A stretch of 64,000 nt of DNA. Source: Rhodovarius lipocyclicus. Lineage in GTDB: Bacteria; Pseudomonadota; Alphaproteobacteria; Acetobacterales; Acetobacteraceae. Positions within the stretch are counted from its first letter, which is position 1; each line of letters begins with the position of its first letter. Of the stretch, positions 35,858-44,104 are shown piece after piece. Under the pieces are notes generated by a model, which saw only the letters and a program-made list of their open reading frames with translations, had not been told where the DNA came from and ran no database searches. The translations under genes and the position numbers were made by a program. The stretch is taken from contig NZ_JAAABL010000006.1 in assembly GCF_009900765.1 (NCBI RefSeq), positions 1-64,000 on the forward strand. Reading direction: 5' to 3'.

Positions 35858-36643
35858 TCAGCGACTGCCGGCCGGGCGCAGCGCGGCGCGGGCGGCGGCG
35901 TCATTGTTCTGGATCGCGGCGGCCCGGCTCTGCCGGCTGGCGCTGCGGATGGTGGCGTAGGGGTCGAGCGAGGTGCGGGTGACCTCATCCAGCGTGTCCA
36001 GGTAGGATTCGCGCAGATCGACGACCGTCAGCCCCGCGACGCTGCCGGCGATGATGTCCACCGCCAGGCCCTGGCCGAACCAGGTCAGCGGCTGGGTGGC
36101 GACATCCACGCCGAAGCCGGTCAGGTCGCGCGCGTTGCTGGGGCCCAGCACGGGGATGAACAGGTACGGGCCGCTGCCCACGCCCCAGCTGGCCAGGGTC
36201 TGGCCGAAATCCTCATTGTGGTAGGGCACGCCGAAATGGTCGTTGGCCACGTCGAACAGCCCACCCAGCCCGATGGTGGTGTTCAGCACGAAGCGGCCCA
36301 GCGTGTCGCCCGCGCGGCGGGGCTGGCCCTGCAGCATATCGTTCACCAGCACGATGGGGGTGCGGATGTTCTGCAGCATGTTGCGCACGCCGGTGCGCAC
36401 CGGCTGCGGCAGCACGGCGCGATAGCCCTGCGCCACGGGGCGCAGCGCCACCGTGTCGATCACGGTGTGGGTGGCGTACATGGCCCGGTTGAAGGGCTCC
36501 AGCGGGTCGTTCGTGGCGCGGAACTCCGCCAGCGCCTCGGCGTCCGAGGCGGGCGGAGGCGTCGCGCACCCGGCCAAAAGCGCCAGCGCCGCCAAGGGAA
36601 GGAGCTTCGGGGCCAGGAAACTGGCCAGCTTGACGATCCGCAT
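35858..36643 (-). CDS. mlaA: Outer-membrane lipoprotein MlaA (VacJ)
   Basis: A 261-residue MlaA/VacJ protein, which extracts misplaced phospholipids from the outer leaflet of the outer membrane. The lipobox is ALLAGC (Cys near residue 26). Conserved parts are NDPLEPFNRAMYATHTVID, FVLNTTIGLGGLFDVAN, EDFGQTLASWGVGSGPYLFIPVLGPSNARD and SYLDTLDEV. The start at 36643 gives a proper lipoprotein signal; an open frame to 36895 lacks support. It is immediately upstream of mlaC. Its upstream region is shared with metF on the other strand. Confidence 0.94.
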   Translation of the reverse strand: MRIVKLASFLAPKLLPLAALALLAGCATPPPASDAEALAEFRATNDPLEPFNRAMYATHTVIDTVALRPVAQGYRAVLPQPVRTGVRNMLQNIRTPIVLVNDMLQGQPRRAGDTLGRFVLNTTIGLGGLFDVANDHFGVPYHNEDFGQTLASWGVGSGPYLFIPVLGPSNARDLTGFGVDVATQPLTWFGQGLAVDIIAGSVAGLTVVDLRESYLDTLDEVTRTSLDPYATIRSASRQSRAAAIQNNDAAARAALRPAGSR

Positions 36644-36736
36644 CCTGCTTCGCTCAATCCTTTGATGTGCCGCCGGGCCTTCCCACCAGGGCAGCCCCTG
36701 CGCGGGTATTCCCCGCATGGGCCGCCCCTGCCGGCA

Positions 36737-36765
36737 TGACGTCACGGTAAATGGTCTTGGTTTAC
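36737..36765. promoter_or_regulatory. Palindromes in the mlaA-metF divergent promoter region
   Basis: TGACGTCA (36737-36744) is a perfect 8-bp palindrome, and GTAAA/TTTAC arms flank a 9-bp spacer at 36747-36765, followed by AT-rich bases. They lie between divergent mlaA and metF and could be operators. No riboswitch resembling SAM classes was recognised upstream of metF. Confidence 0.3.
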
Positions 36766-36904
36766 AATAGCGCAACGCGCGGTGATCGGAAACAGTTGCG
36801 CGGGTAACGAAGTGCACCACGCCACCCGGGTTTTTGTCCTGCCCGCCCTTCGCCCGGCGGCGGAACTGCTTGCGCGCCGCAACGGCCTGGGCCATGTGCG
36901 AGCC

Positions 36905-37858
36905 ATGGACCAGATGGAAACGCCCTTGCCGACCGGAACCTTGGCCCGCTGGCTGTCGGGCCCGCGGATCGCGGCCCTGCCCAACCCGCAGGACATGCCC
37001 GCCCCCAAGCTCAGCTTCGAGTTCTTCCCGCCGAAATCGGAGAGCATGGAGAAGCAGCTGTGGGAATGCATCCGGCGGCTGGAGCCGCTGGGCCCCCGCT
37101 TCGTCTCCGTCACCTATGGCGCGGGCGGCACCACGCGCTCACGCACCCATTCCACCGTGGCGCGCATCGTGAGCGAGACCTCCCTGACGCCCGCCGCCCA
37201 CCTGACCACGGTGGGCGCGACGAAGGAGGAGGTGCTGGAAGTCGCGCGCGAGTACTGGCAGGCGGGCGTGCGCCACATCGTGGCCTTGCGCGGCGACCCG
37301 CCAGCGGGGGTGGGCAAGTATGAGCCCCACCCGGGCGGCTATGCCCAGGCCGAGGACCTGGTGCGGGGCCTGCGCGAGATCGGCGATTTCGAGATCAGCG
37401 TCGGCGCCTATCCCGAAACCCACCCCGAGGCGCTGTCGCCCGAGGCGGACCTGGATTTCCTGAAGCGCAAGATCGATGCCGGCGCCACCCGCGCCATCAC
37501 CCAGTATTTCTTCGATGCCGAGGTGTATCTGCGCTTCATCGAGCGCTGCGCGAAGGCCGGCATCACCGTGCCGATCGTTCCCGGCATCCTGCCCGTGACC
37601 AACTATCAGCAGGTGGTGAAGTTCTCGGCCATGTGCGGCGCCTCGGTGCCCGGCTGGATGGGCCATCTGTTCGAGGGAATCGACGACGACCTGGACACCC
37701 GGCGTATGGTCGCGGCCGTGGCCGCGGCCGAGCAGGTGCGCCTGCTGCAGGCCAATGGCGTGGACGAGTTCCACATCTACACCCTGAACCGCGCCGACTT
37801 GGCCTATGCCATCGCGCATATCCTGGGCGCGCGCCCGAAGGGTGCCGCGGGGGCGTGA
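36905..37858 (+). CDS. metF: Methylenetetrahydrofolate reductase
   Basis: A 317-residue flavoprotein that reduces 5,10-methylene-THF to 5-methyl-THF for methionine synthesis. Conserved parts are LSFEFFPPKSESMEKQLW (catalytic Glu region), FVSVTYGAGGTTRSRTHST, RHIVALRGDPP, TRAITQYFFDAEVYLRFIERC and IVPGILPVTNYQQVVKF. Start choice is uncertain: ATG at 36905 or 36914 both precede the conserved core; the frame to 36782 is less likely. It diverges from mlaA. It ends 86 bp before the tRNA-Pro gene. Confidence 0.93.
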   Translation: MDQMETPLPTGTLARWLSGPRIAALPNPQDMPAPKLSFEFFPPKSESMEKQLWECIRRLEPLGPRFVSVTYGAGGTTRSRTHSTVARIVSETSLTPAAHLTTVGATKEEVLEVAREYWQAGVRHIVALRGDPPAGVGKYEPHPGGYAQAEDLVRGLREIGDFEISVGAYPETHPEALSPEADLDFLKRKIDAGATRAITQYFFDAEVYLRFIERCAKAGITVPIVPGILPVTNYQQVVKFSAMCGASVPGWMGHLFEGIDDDLDTRRMVAAVAAAEQVRLLQANGVDEFHIYTLNRADLAYAIAHILGARPKGAAGA

Positions 37859-37903
37859 CGCGACAAGGTTGGGGGCAAGCGCGATTTCGTGCCGCCCCCT
37901 CTC

Positions 37904-37932
37904 TTGCCCTCCCGGCGGCGGGCGCGTAAGAA
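37904..37932 (+). promoter_or_regulatory. Possible promoter of the tRNA-Pro gene
   Basis: TTGCCC (37904-37909) and TAAGAA (37927-37932) are 17 bp apart, with the -10 element 12 bp before the mature tRNA. Both hexamers deviate from consensus, so this is a weak but well-placed candidate. Confidence 0.35.
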
Positions 37933-37944
37933 CCCGCCCGGTCA

Positions 37945-38021
37945 CGGAGTGTAGCTCAGCCTGGTAGAGCACTGTGTTCGGGACGCAGGGGCCGGAGGTT
38001 CGAATCCTCTCACTCCGACCA
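37945..38021 (+). tRNA. tRNA-Pro (anticodon CGG)
   Basis: A 77-nt sequence folds as a complete tRNA. The acceptor arms CGGAGTG/CACTCCG pair perfectly, the discriminator is A and CCA is encoded. The D-arm contains AGCTCAGCCTGGTAGAGC, the T-arm GGAGGTTCGAATCCTCT. The anticodon stem CTGTG/CGCAG (with one G-U) encloses loop TTCGGGA, with anticodon CGG at 37979-37981, reading CCG proline codons, which are abundant in this GC-rich genome. Confidence 0.95.
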
Positions 38022-38050
38022 TTTTCCCGCCAGCGATTTTCCCGCCAGCG
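38021..38050. repeat. Tandem 15-bp duplication after tRNA-Pro
   Basis: attttcccgccagcg occurs twice in direct tandem, starting at the last A of the tRNA CCA end. It could be a replication-slippage scar or, less likely, a remnant of integration next to the tRNA. No integrase or phage gene is near. Confidence 0.6.
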
Positions 38051-38190
38051 ATCGGGCCCTGTTCCGCCCTGGCGGATGGCGCTTCGCCCATTTCCCGCAT
38101 CCACCGCCGCCATCGGCGATTTGCCCCCTCTACAATCCGCGCGCCTGGCCCCATCTTGCCGGTGACGATGCGAGGGAGCGGGATTGCGCG

Positions 38191-40476
38191 ATGAACATGG
38201 AATTCGGGCGTTTCGGCAGCGGCAAGGCCGTGAAGCGGATGGAAGACGCGGCCCTGCTGGCCGGTGAGGGCCAGTTCACCGGGGATTTCGCGCCCGAGGG
38301 CCAGGCCCATCTGTATTTCCTGCGCTCGCCCCACGCCCATGCGCGCATCCTCTCGATCGACACGGCGGCCGCGCGCGCCCTGCCGGGCGTGCTGGCGGTC
38401 ATCACCGGCGCGGATCTGGTCGCGGCCGGGGCGAAGCCCATGACGGCCGCCCTGCCCTTCAAGCGCCCCGACGGCGCCCCCCTGCAGGCGGAGCCGCAGA
38501 CGCTTCTGGCCACCGGCGCCGTGCGCTTCGTGGGTGAGCCGGTGGCGGCGGTGGTGGCCGAGACCCTGGCCGCAGCGCGCGACGCGGCCGAGGCCATCGA
38601 GGTGGATTACGACGAACAGCCCGCCGTCACGGTCATGGCCAGCGCCGTGCAGGACCCGGCCCGCGTCGTGGCCCAGACCCGCTACGGCGACGCGGCGGCG
38701 GCCGACGCCGCCTTCGCCGCCGCCGCCCATGTGGTGCGGGTGCAGATCGCGAACCAGCGCCTGGCCCCCGCGCCGATGGAACCCCGCGTGGTGCTGGCCG
38801 CACCGGAGGGCGAGCGGCTGATCGTGCGGCTCAGCAGCCAGATGCCCTCCACCGCGCGCGACCAGCTGGTGGACCTGCTGAACCTGGCCCCGGGCAGCGT
38901 GCGCGTGCTGATCGGCGATGTCGGCGGCGGCTTCGGCATGAAGACCAACCTGTACCCGGAGGACGCGGTGGTGGCCTTCGCCGCGCGCGCCACCGCCCGC
39001 CCGGTGAAATGGGCCGCGACCCGCATCGAGGATTTCCTGTCGGCCGTGCATGGGCGCGATGTGGAAAGCGAGGCCGAGATGGCGCTGGACGCGGAAGGCC
39101 GCGTGCTGGCGCTGCGGGTGAAGGGGCTGGCCAATGTCGGCGCCTATCCGCGCAATTCGGGCATCGCCATCCAGCTGCTGATCGGGCCCTGGGTGTCCAC
39201 CAGCATCTACGACATCCAGACCATCGACTTCAGCTTCACCGCGCTGATGACCAACACCGCCCCCACCGGGGCCTATCGCGGCGCCGGCCGGCCGGAGGCG
39301 ATCTATATCATCGAGCGCCTGATGGATGTCGCGGCCCGGCGCATGGGCCTGGACCCGGCCGAACTGCGCCGGCGCAACATGATCGCGCCCGGCCAGATGC
39401 CGTACAAGAACGCCATGGGCCAGGTCTATGACAGCGGCGCCTTCGAGCAGATGCTGGACCAGGGGCTGAAGCTGGCCGACTGGGGCGGGTATGAGGCCCG
39501 CGCCGCCGCCGCCGCCGCGCGCGGCAAGCTGCGCGGGCGCGGCATCGCCACCTTCCTGGAATGGACCGGCGGCAATGCGCTGGAGGAACGGGTGACAGTG
39601 GCCGTGAAGGGCGATGGCGGGATCGAGGTCTATGCCACCACCCAGCAGATGGGCCAGGGCATCGGCACCTCCTACGCGCAGCTCGCGGTCGATATCTTCG
39701 ACGTGCCGATCGAGAAGATCACGGTGATCTTCGGCGACAGCGACCGGGGCACGGGCTTCGGCAGCGCGGGTTCGCGGTCGCTGTTCACCGCGGGCTCCGC
39801 CGTCAGCGTGGCGTCCGGCAAGGCGGTGGACCAGGGCCGCGAACTGGCGGCCGAGGCGCTGGAGGTGGCGGTGGCCGATCTGGAATACCAGGGCGGCACC
39901 TTCCGCGTCGCGGGCACGGACCGCGAGATCGGCATTTTCGAGGTCGCGGCGAAGCAGCCGGAAGGTCGGATCTTCATCGATTCGACCACCAAGGTGAACG
40001 GCCCCACCTGGCCCAATGGCTGCCATATCTGCGAGGTCGAGATCGACCGGGAGACGGGGGAGATCGAGGTCGCCTCCTATGTCTCGGTCAATGATGCCGG
40101 GCGGGTGGTGAACCCGATGATCGTGGAGGGCCAGATCGCCGGCGGCGCGCTGCAGGGTCTGGGCCAGGCGATCTATGAGCAGATGGTCTATGACCCCGAG
40201 ACGGGCCAGCCGCTGAGCGCCAGCTTCCAGGACTACGCGATGCCGCGCGCCGATGTGCTGCTGCCCGGCTATGTCACCGCGCTGGACCAGTCCGTGCCGT
40301 GCCGGACCAACCCGCTGGGCGTGAAGGGCGTGGGGGAGTTGGGTACCATCGGCGCCACCCCCGCGCTGGTGAACGCGGTGGCCGATGCGCTGGCACGCCA
40401 GGGCAAGGCCGGGCTGGCGGACACGCTGCAGATGCCGCTGACGCCCGCCCGGATGTGGGCCCTGCTGGAGGGGTGA
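38191..40476 (+). CDS. Xanthine dehydrogenase-family molybdopterin-binding subunit (CoxL form II-like)
   Basis: A 761-residue molybdenum hydroxylase large subunit. The N-terminal domain contains FVGEPVAAVVAETLAAARDAAE and the molybdopterin domain has GDVGGGFGMKTNLYPEDA (about residue 245), AYRGAGRPEAIYIIERLMD (about 365) and the catalytic-Glu region VKGVGELGTIGA near residue 715. The loop AYRGAGR is that of form II CoxL-like proteins; AYxCSFR of true CO dehydrogenase is absent. The FAD and iron-sulfur subunits that normally accompany it are not adjacent, so partners must be elsewhere. Substrate is unknown, probably an aromatic or heterocyclic compound or an aldehyde. Confidence 0.9.
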   Translation: MNMEFGRFGSGKAVKRMEDAALLAGEGQFTGDFAPEGQAHLYFLRSPHAHARILSIDTAAARALPGVLAVITGADLVAAGAKPMTAALPFKRPDGAPLQAEPQTLLATGAVRFVGEPVAAVVAETLAAARDAAEAIEVDYDEQPAVTVMASAVQDPARVVAQTRYGDAAAADAAFAAAAHVVRVQIANQRLAPAPMEPRVVLAAPEGERLIVRLSSQMPSTARDQLVDLLNLAPGSVRVLIGDVGGGFGMKTNLYPEDAVVAFAARATARPVKWAATRIEDFLSAVHGRDVESEAEMALDAEGRVLALRVKGLANVGAYPRNSGIAIQLLIGPWVSTSIYDIQTIDFSFTALMTNTAPTGAYRGAGRPEAIYIIERLMDVAARRMGLDPAELRRRNMIAPGQMPYKNAMGQVYDSGAFEQMLDQGLKLADWGGYEARAAAAAARGKLRGRGIATFLEWTGGNALEERVTVAVKGDGGIEVYATTQQMGQGIGTSYAQLAVDIFDVPIEKITVIFGDSDRGTGFGSAGSRSLFTAGSAVSVASGKAVDQGRELAAEALEVAVADLEYQGGTFRVAGTDREIGIFEVAAKQPEGRIFIDSTTKVNGPTWPNGCHICEVEIDRETGEIEVASYVSVNDAGRVVNPMIVEGQIAGGALQGLGQAIYEQMVYDPETGQPLSASFQDYAMPRADVLLPGYVTALDQSVPCRTNPLGVKGVGELGTIGATPALVNAVADALARQGKAGLADTLQMPLTPARMWALLEG

Positions 40477-40501
40477 GCGGAATATTTTTTCCTACCGCTT
40501 C

Positions 40502-40515
40502 TTGATCCGGATCAA
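40502..40515. promoter_or_regulatory. Perfect FNR/FixK-type box
   Basis: TTGATCCGGATCAA exactly matches the consensus TTGAT-N4-ATCAA bound by FNR, FixK and related CRP-family regulators that respond to low oxygen or NO. It lies 66 bp before the start of the first small protein gene at 40581, with a possible -10 (TGTAAT, 40548-40553) downstream. The site is therefore placed to activate the small-protein pair when oxygen is limiting. The regulator is not in the window. Confidence 0.65.
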
Positions 40516-40580
40516 GGCCAGGTAACGGAAACGTGTCGGAAACGCCATGTAATTCTTCCTGGCATTTCCGGAGCGTATCC

Positions 40581-40760
40581 ATGCCCGCTACACCATTCCC
40601 GGCATCATCAAGCGCGAAGCGCGAATTGGCGGCCCTCATACGGCTGCTTCGCCTGGCGGAGCATCAGCTTGCGGCCGCCGGCCTGCGCGGCCCCGCGATG
40701 GAACTGCATGAACTGACCGATGCCCTGGCCGCCCCGATGCCGGAAAGCGCCGCGGCATGA
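40581..40760 (+). CDS. Small helical protein, member 1 of a paralogous pair
   Basis: A 59-residue protein, short signal-free. I chose the ATG at 40581 because ccggagcg precedes it at good spacing; an in-frame GTG at 40533 lies upstream of a natural binding site. It has a short disordered N-terminus and then one long amphipathic helix region (ELAALIRLLRLAEHQLAAAG followed by MELHELTDALAA). The gene overlaps the next by ATGA. The two products share the pattern of hydrophobic residues and a central GL turn, as expected for paralogues. No family recognised. The FNR-type box upstream suggests induction under low oxygen. Confidence 0.65.
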   Translation: MPATPFPASSSAKRELAALIRLLRLAEHQLAAAGLRGPAMELHELTDALAAPMPESAAA

Positions 40761-40912
40761 ATGCCTGCGTCTCACCCGCCCGCCCGCTGCCTGACCTGCG
40801 CGGTATCGGCCGGATGCTGCTCTATGTGATCGAGAGCCTGCGCGATCTGGGGCTGGAGGCGGAGGCACGGCGCCTGGCCACGGTGCTGCGGCATGTCGAG
40901 GAGACGAGCTGA
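40757..40912 (+). CDS. Small helical protein, member 2 of a paralogous pair
   Basis: A 51-residue protein whose ATG overlaps the stop of the preceding small gene (ATGA), so they are translationally coupled. The sequence after a Cys-containing N-terminus (MNACVSPARPLPDL) is a helical hairpin: GRMLLYVIESLRDLGLEAEA and RRLATVLRHVEETS. It aligns in hydrophobic pattern with member 1 (..LLxxxExxLxxxGLxxxAxxLxxLxxxL). Function is not known; a heterodimer is a plausible inference. Gene is short and annotation pipelines may miss it. Confidence 0.6.
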   Translation: MNACVSPARPLPDLRGIGRMLLYVIESLRDLGLEAEARRLATVLRHVEETS

Positions 40913-40924
40913 ACGCGCCGCCCG

Positions 40925-41149
40925 TTATCGCCGGGTGCGCCGCGCCCCCCGCTTCGGCGGCGCCACCCCGGCCCCCCAATACATCAGCCGCGTCACCGGC
41001 CACACCCAGGCCACCCCCGCCACGGCGAAGAACGGGATCTGCGCCAGCCAATGCCAGGCCAGCACCCAGTCGGCCAGCCACATCACCAGCGCCACATAAA
41101 GCAGGAAGCCGAAGACACCGATCAGGGTGGCGAGCGCGGGGCGGGACAT
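40925..41149 (-). CDS. DUF2842 family membrane protein
   Basis: A 74-residue protein with two hydrophobic segments (TLIGVFGFLLYVALVMWLA and IPFFAVAGVAWVWPVTRLM) and a basic C-terminal tail (PKRGARRTRR). The WHWLAQIPFFAVAGVAWVWP stretch is characteristic of DUF2842, a small family found mainly in alphaproteobacteria and of unknown function. ATG at 41149 is preferred over 41185, which lacks the family start. It converges with the small-protein pair, with only 12 bp between stops. Confidence 0.75.
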   Translation of the reverse strand: MSRPALATLIGVFGFLLYVALVMWLADWVLAWHWLAQIPFFAVAGVAWVWPVTRLMYWGAGVAPPKRGARRTRR

Positions 41150-41315
41150 GCCCAGGCCAATGCGCGAATGCGGCGCCGGATGCAAGCGGGCGCATCTTCA
41201 TCGGCCGGGGTGTTTGCAGCGTGGTCGGGCGATGCTTTAACGGATCACCCATCGGCGGATTTCCGCCCCATCGGCACCCCAGCCGGTCCCGCCCTCCAGG
41301 AGCCCGATCATCACG

Positions 41316-41849
41316 ATGCCTGCCGACCCCAGCATGGACCTCAAGGCGCATATCCGGGGCATCCCCGATTTCCCGAAGCCCGGCATCCTGTTCTACGACA
41401 TCTCGACCCTGCTGCGGCATGGCCCGGCCTGGAACGAGGCGGTGCGCCGCATGGCGGACATGGTGGCGGAAAAGAAACCGGATGTGCTGGCGGGCATCGA
41501 ATCGCGCGGCTTCCTGCTGGCGGCCCCGATCGCGCATGCGCTGGGCATCGGCTTCATCATGCTGCGCAAGCCGCGCAAGCTGCCGGGCGCCGTGCTCGGC
41601 CTGTCCTACGCGCTGGAATACGGCGAGGACCGGATCGAGATGCAGGCCGATGCCGTGGAGAAGGGCAGCCGCGTCGTGATCCTGGATGACCTGCTGGCCA
41701 CCGGCGGCACGCTCGGCGCCGGCATCAACCTGCTGCAGCAGGCCGGTGCCGATGTGGTGGGCGCGGTCACGCTGATCGAACTCACCTTCCTTGGCGGCCG
41801 GAATCGCATCCATGCGCCCTTCGAATCCCTCCTCGCCTACGACGACTGA
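41316..41849 (+). CDS. apt: Adenine phosphoribosyltransferase
   Basis: A 177-residue purine-salvage enzyme converting adenine and PRPP to AMP. It has the family start [26 protein letters not shown], the [24 protein letters not shown] segment and the PRPP-binding motif [17 protein letters not shown] at 41316 (MPADPS) or 41334 (MDLKA) both fit; caggagccc is better placed for the first. The 3' end overlaps the start of the LOV kinase gene by about 38 bp in another frame. Confidence 0.94.
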   Translation: MPADPSMDLKAHIRGIPDFPKPGILFYDISTLLRHGPAWNEAVRRMADMVAEKKPDVLAGIESRGFLLAAPIAHALGIGFIMLRKPRKLPGAVLGLSYALEYGEDRIEMQADAVEKGSRVVILDDLLATGGTLGAGINLLQQAGADVVGAVTLIELTFLGGRNRIHAPFESLLAYDD

Positions 41850-43836
41850 CACGACCGCATCCGTGGTGCGCGATGCCGGCGGCAACGCCTGGCTCGCCTC
41901 CGCGATGGACGCTGTCGCGCGGGCCGGTTTCGACGGCCCGCTGGCGGCTGCCGTGGCGGCGGCGCCCACCGGCGTGGTCATCACCGACCCCCACCAGCGC
42001 GACAACCCCATCATCTTCTGCAACCCGGGCTTCACCCGCATCACGGGTTACGCACCGGAGGACATACTCGGCCGCAACTGCCGCTTCCTGCAGGGCAAGA
42101 GCACGGAGGCGGCGGCGATGATGGCCATTCGCCGCGCGGTGGCCGCCGCCACGCCGCTGACCGTGACCATCACCAACTACCGCAAGGACGGCCGGCGCTT
42201 CAGCAACGAGCTGCGCCTGGCCCCGGTCTTCGATGCCGGGGGCGGGCTGCGCGCCTTCGTCGGCGTGCAGCATGACGTGACCCCCACCATCCGCGCCGCC
42301 GCCGCCACCGAGCGCGCCCGCCGCGCCGCCGACCGCGCCAACCAGGAAAAGACCGATTTCCTGGCCTTCGTCAGCCATGAGATCCGCACGCCGCTGGCCG
42401 GGCTGATGGGCTCGCTCTCCCTCATCCTCGACACGCCGCTGAACGCGGAACAGCGCGCCTATGCCGAAACCGCGCTCAGCGCCGGGCATTCGCTGATGTC
42501 CACGGTGAATGAGCTGCTGGACATTTCCCTGATCGAGGCCGGGCGGCTGTCGCTCGCGACCGCGCCCTTCGCCCTGGCCGACGTGCTGCGCCAGGTGCTG
42601 GACCTGACCGGCCCGGCCGCCGCCGAGAAGGGGCTGGCCCTGTCCGTCACGCTGGACCAGCACCTGCCCGCGCGGGTGGTGGGCGATGCCAGGCGCCTCA
42701 GCCAAGTGCTGCTGAACCTGGCCGAGAATGCGGTGAAATACACCGTGCGCGGTTCCGTGCGCATCCATCTCTCGGCCCTGCCCGATGGGCGGATCGGCGT
42801 GGCCGTGGCCGATACCGGCCAGGGCATCCCGCCCGAACGGCGGGTGGCGCTGCTGGCCGGCCGTGGCCCGGTGCCGCGCGCGGGCGGCAATGGGGTGGGG
42901 ATCGGCCTGTCGATCTGCCAGCGGCTGGTGGGGTTGATGGGCGGGCGCATCGCGCTGGACAGCGCGCCGGGCAAGGGCAGCACCTTCTTCTTCGACATCC
43001 CGCTGGTGCCGGTGCCCGATTCGGGCACGCCGCCCGCGCGGATCGAACCGCGCACGGAACGCGGCGCGCCGGAAGGCGCCGTGCGCGGCCGCATCCTGCT
43101 GGCCGAGGACGGCGCGGTGAACCAGCTGGTCGCCGCCGCCATCCTGCGCCGCGCAGGCTATGCGGTGGAAACCGCGCGCGACGGCGCCGACGCGCTGGCC
43201 GCCGCCCGCTCCGGGGAATTCGACCTGGTGCTGGCCGACCTCGGCCTGCCGGTGCTGGATGGGCTGGCGCTGGCCCGGCGCATCCGTGCCCTGCCCGGCC
43301 GCCACGGCCGCGTGCCCATCCTGGCGCTGACCGCCTTTGCCATGCCCGGCGACGTGGCCGCGGCGCTGGAGGCCGGGATGGACGGCCACCTGGCCAAGCC
43401 GCTGGACCGCACCGCATTGCTGGAGGCCGTGCACGCCGTGCTGCACAGCCCGCCGCTGCGCGCCCCCGCGCGCGGGCCGGTGCCCGAACCCGGCGCGGCC
43501 TCCGTGTTGCTGGACCGCGCCACCCTGGCGGAATTGCGGGACGCGATCGGCCCCGGCCGCCTACCCCGCCTGGTGCAACTGTTCGCCGAGGAAGCGCGCG
43601 GCCGCGTCCGGCGCCTGGACAGCGAGGCCCCCGAACGGCTGAAGCGGGAGGCCCGGGCCCTGCGCGATGCCGCCGCCACCTTCGGCACCGTGGCCCTGCG
43701 CGACGCCGCCGAGGCGCTGCTGGCCGCCCAGGCGATGGGCGACGAGGCCGCCGTGGCGCTGATCCTGGCCGAACTGCCCGCGCTGGCGGAACGCAGCATC
43801 GCCGCCCTGCCCAGCCCGCCGGTCCGCACGCTGTAA
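41812..43836 (+). CDS. LOV-domain hybrid histidine kinase with degenerate Hpt
   Basis: A 674-residue soluble sensor kinase. Residues about 45-160 form a LOV domain with the photoactive-cysteine motif GRNCRFLQ (Cys 90) and the flavin-contact segment [18 protein letters not shown]. Then come HisKA ([12 protein letters not shown], His 189), HATPase ([25 protein letters not shown]), a receiver (AED near 431-433, phosphoacceptor Asp 476 in LADLGLP, Lys 529) and a C-terminal Hpt-like helix bundle. In the latter the usual AHxLKG motif is ARALRDA, with Arg 615 in place of the phosphorylated His, so relay through it seems lost. Start is ATG at 41812; TTG at 41791 is possible. Blue-light sensing follows from the LOV motif. 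Downstream regulator unknown. Confidence 0.88.
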   Translation: MRPSNPSSPTTTDTTASVVRDAGGNAWLASAMDAVARAGFDGPLAAAVAAAPTGVVITDPHQRDNPIIFCNPGFTRITGYAPEDILGRNCRFLQGKSTEAAAMMAIRRAVAAATPLTVTITNYRKDGRRFSNELRLAPVFDAGGGLRAFVGVQHDVTPTIRAAAATERARRAADRANQEKTDFLAFVSHEIRTPLAGLMGSLSLILDTPLNAEQRAYAETALSAGHSLMSTVNELLDISLIEAGRLSLATAPFALADVLRQVLDLTGPAAAEKGLALSVTLDQHLPARVVGDARRLSQVLLNLAENAVKYTVRGSVRIHLSALPDGRIGVAVADTGQGIPPERRVALLAGRGPVPRAGGNGVGIGLSICQRLVGLMGGRIALDSAPGKGSTFFFDIPLVPVPDSGTPPARIEPRTERGAPEGAVRGRILLAEDGAVNQLVAAAILRRAGYAVETARDGADALAAARSGEFDLVLADLGLPVLDGLALARRIRALPGRHGRVPILALTAFAMPGDVAAALEAGMDGHLAKPLDRTALLEAVHAVLHSPPLRAPARGPVPEPGAASVLLDRATLAELRDAIGPGRLPRLVQLFAEEARGRVRRLDSEAPERLKREARALRDAAATFGTVALRDAAEALLAAQAMGDEAAVALILAELPALAERSIAALPSPPVRTL

Positions 43837-43857
43837 CTGGCGCGGAACCGCTCTGGT

Positions 43858-44104
43858 CGGGACACCCGAGGGGCTCGCCCCTCGGCTCCCTGCCAGGGGC
43901 GCTGCCCCTGGACCCCGCCAAAGGCCGAAAGGCCCTTGGAACCCATAAGATTGGCGCTTTATCCCGACAGGTTGGGTGCCAATTACATTATCAATATCAA
44001 TAAGACATGCCTTGGCACTGTATGGCGCCAAACTGATGGGGTGCAGGGGCCTTTCGGCTCCTGCCGGGGGTCCAGGGGGCGGCGCCCCCTGGGCTTCCCT
44101 TACG
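43858..44104. repeat. Compound inverted-repeat element, copy 3
   Basis: The most complete copy of the element. It begins with palindromes (gaggggctcgcccctc, ccaggggcgctgcccctgg), then a left arm (about 43915-43955, ccgaaaggcccttggaaccc) and a right arm (about 44024-44072, gcgccaaactgatggggtgc) that are imperfect inverted copies of one another over about 43 bp. The core (about 43956-44023) is AT-rich (aattacattatcaatatcaa). It sits between the convergent LOV kinase and RTX genes, and could act as a bidirectional transcription barrier. Confidence 0.75.

Noticed and set aside
36644-36904. SAM-type riboswitch upstream of metF
   Set aside because: No arrangement matching the conserved cores of SAM-II or SAM/SAH riboswitches was found; only short palindromes are present.
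37945-38050. Integration site of a genomic island at tRNA-Pro
   Set aside because: No integrase, no distant repeat of the tRNA 3' end within the window, and flanking genes are ordinary chromosomal genes.
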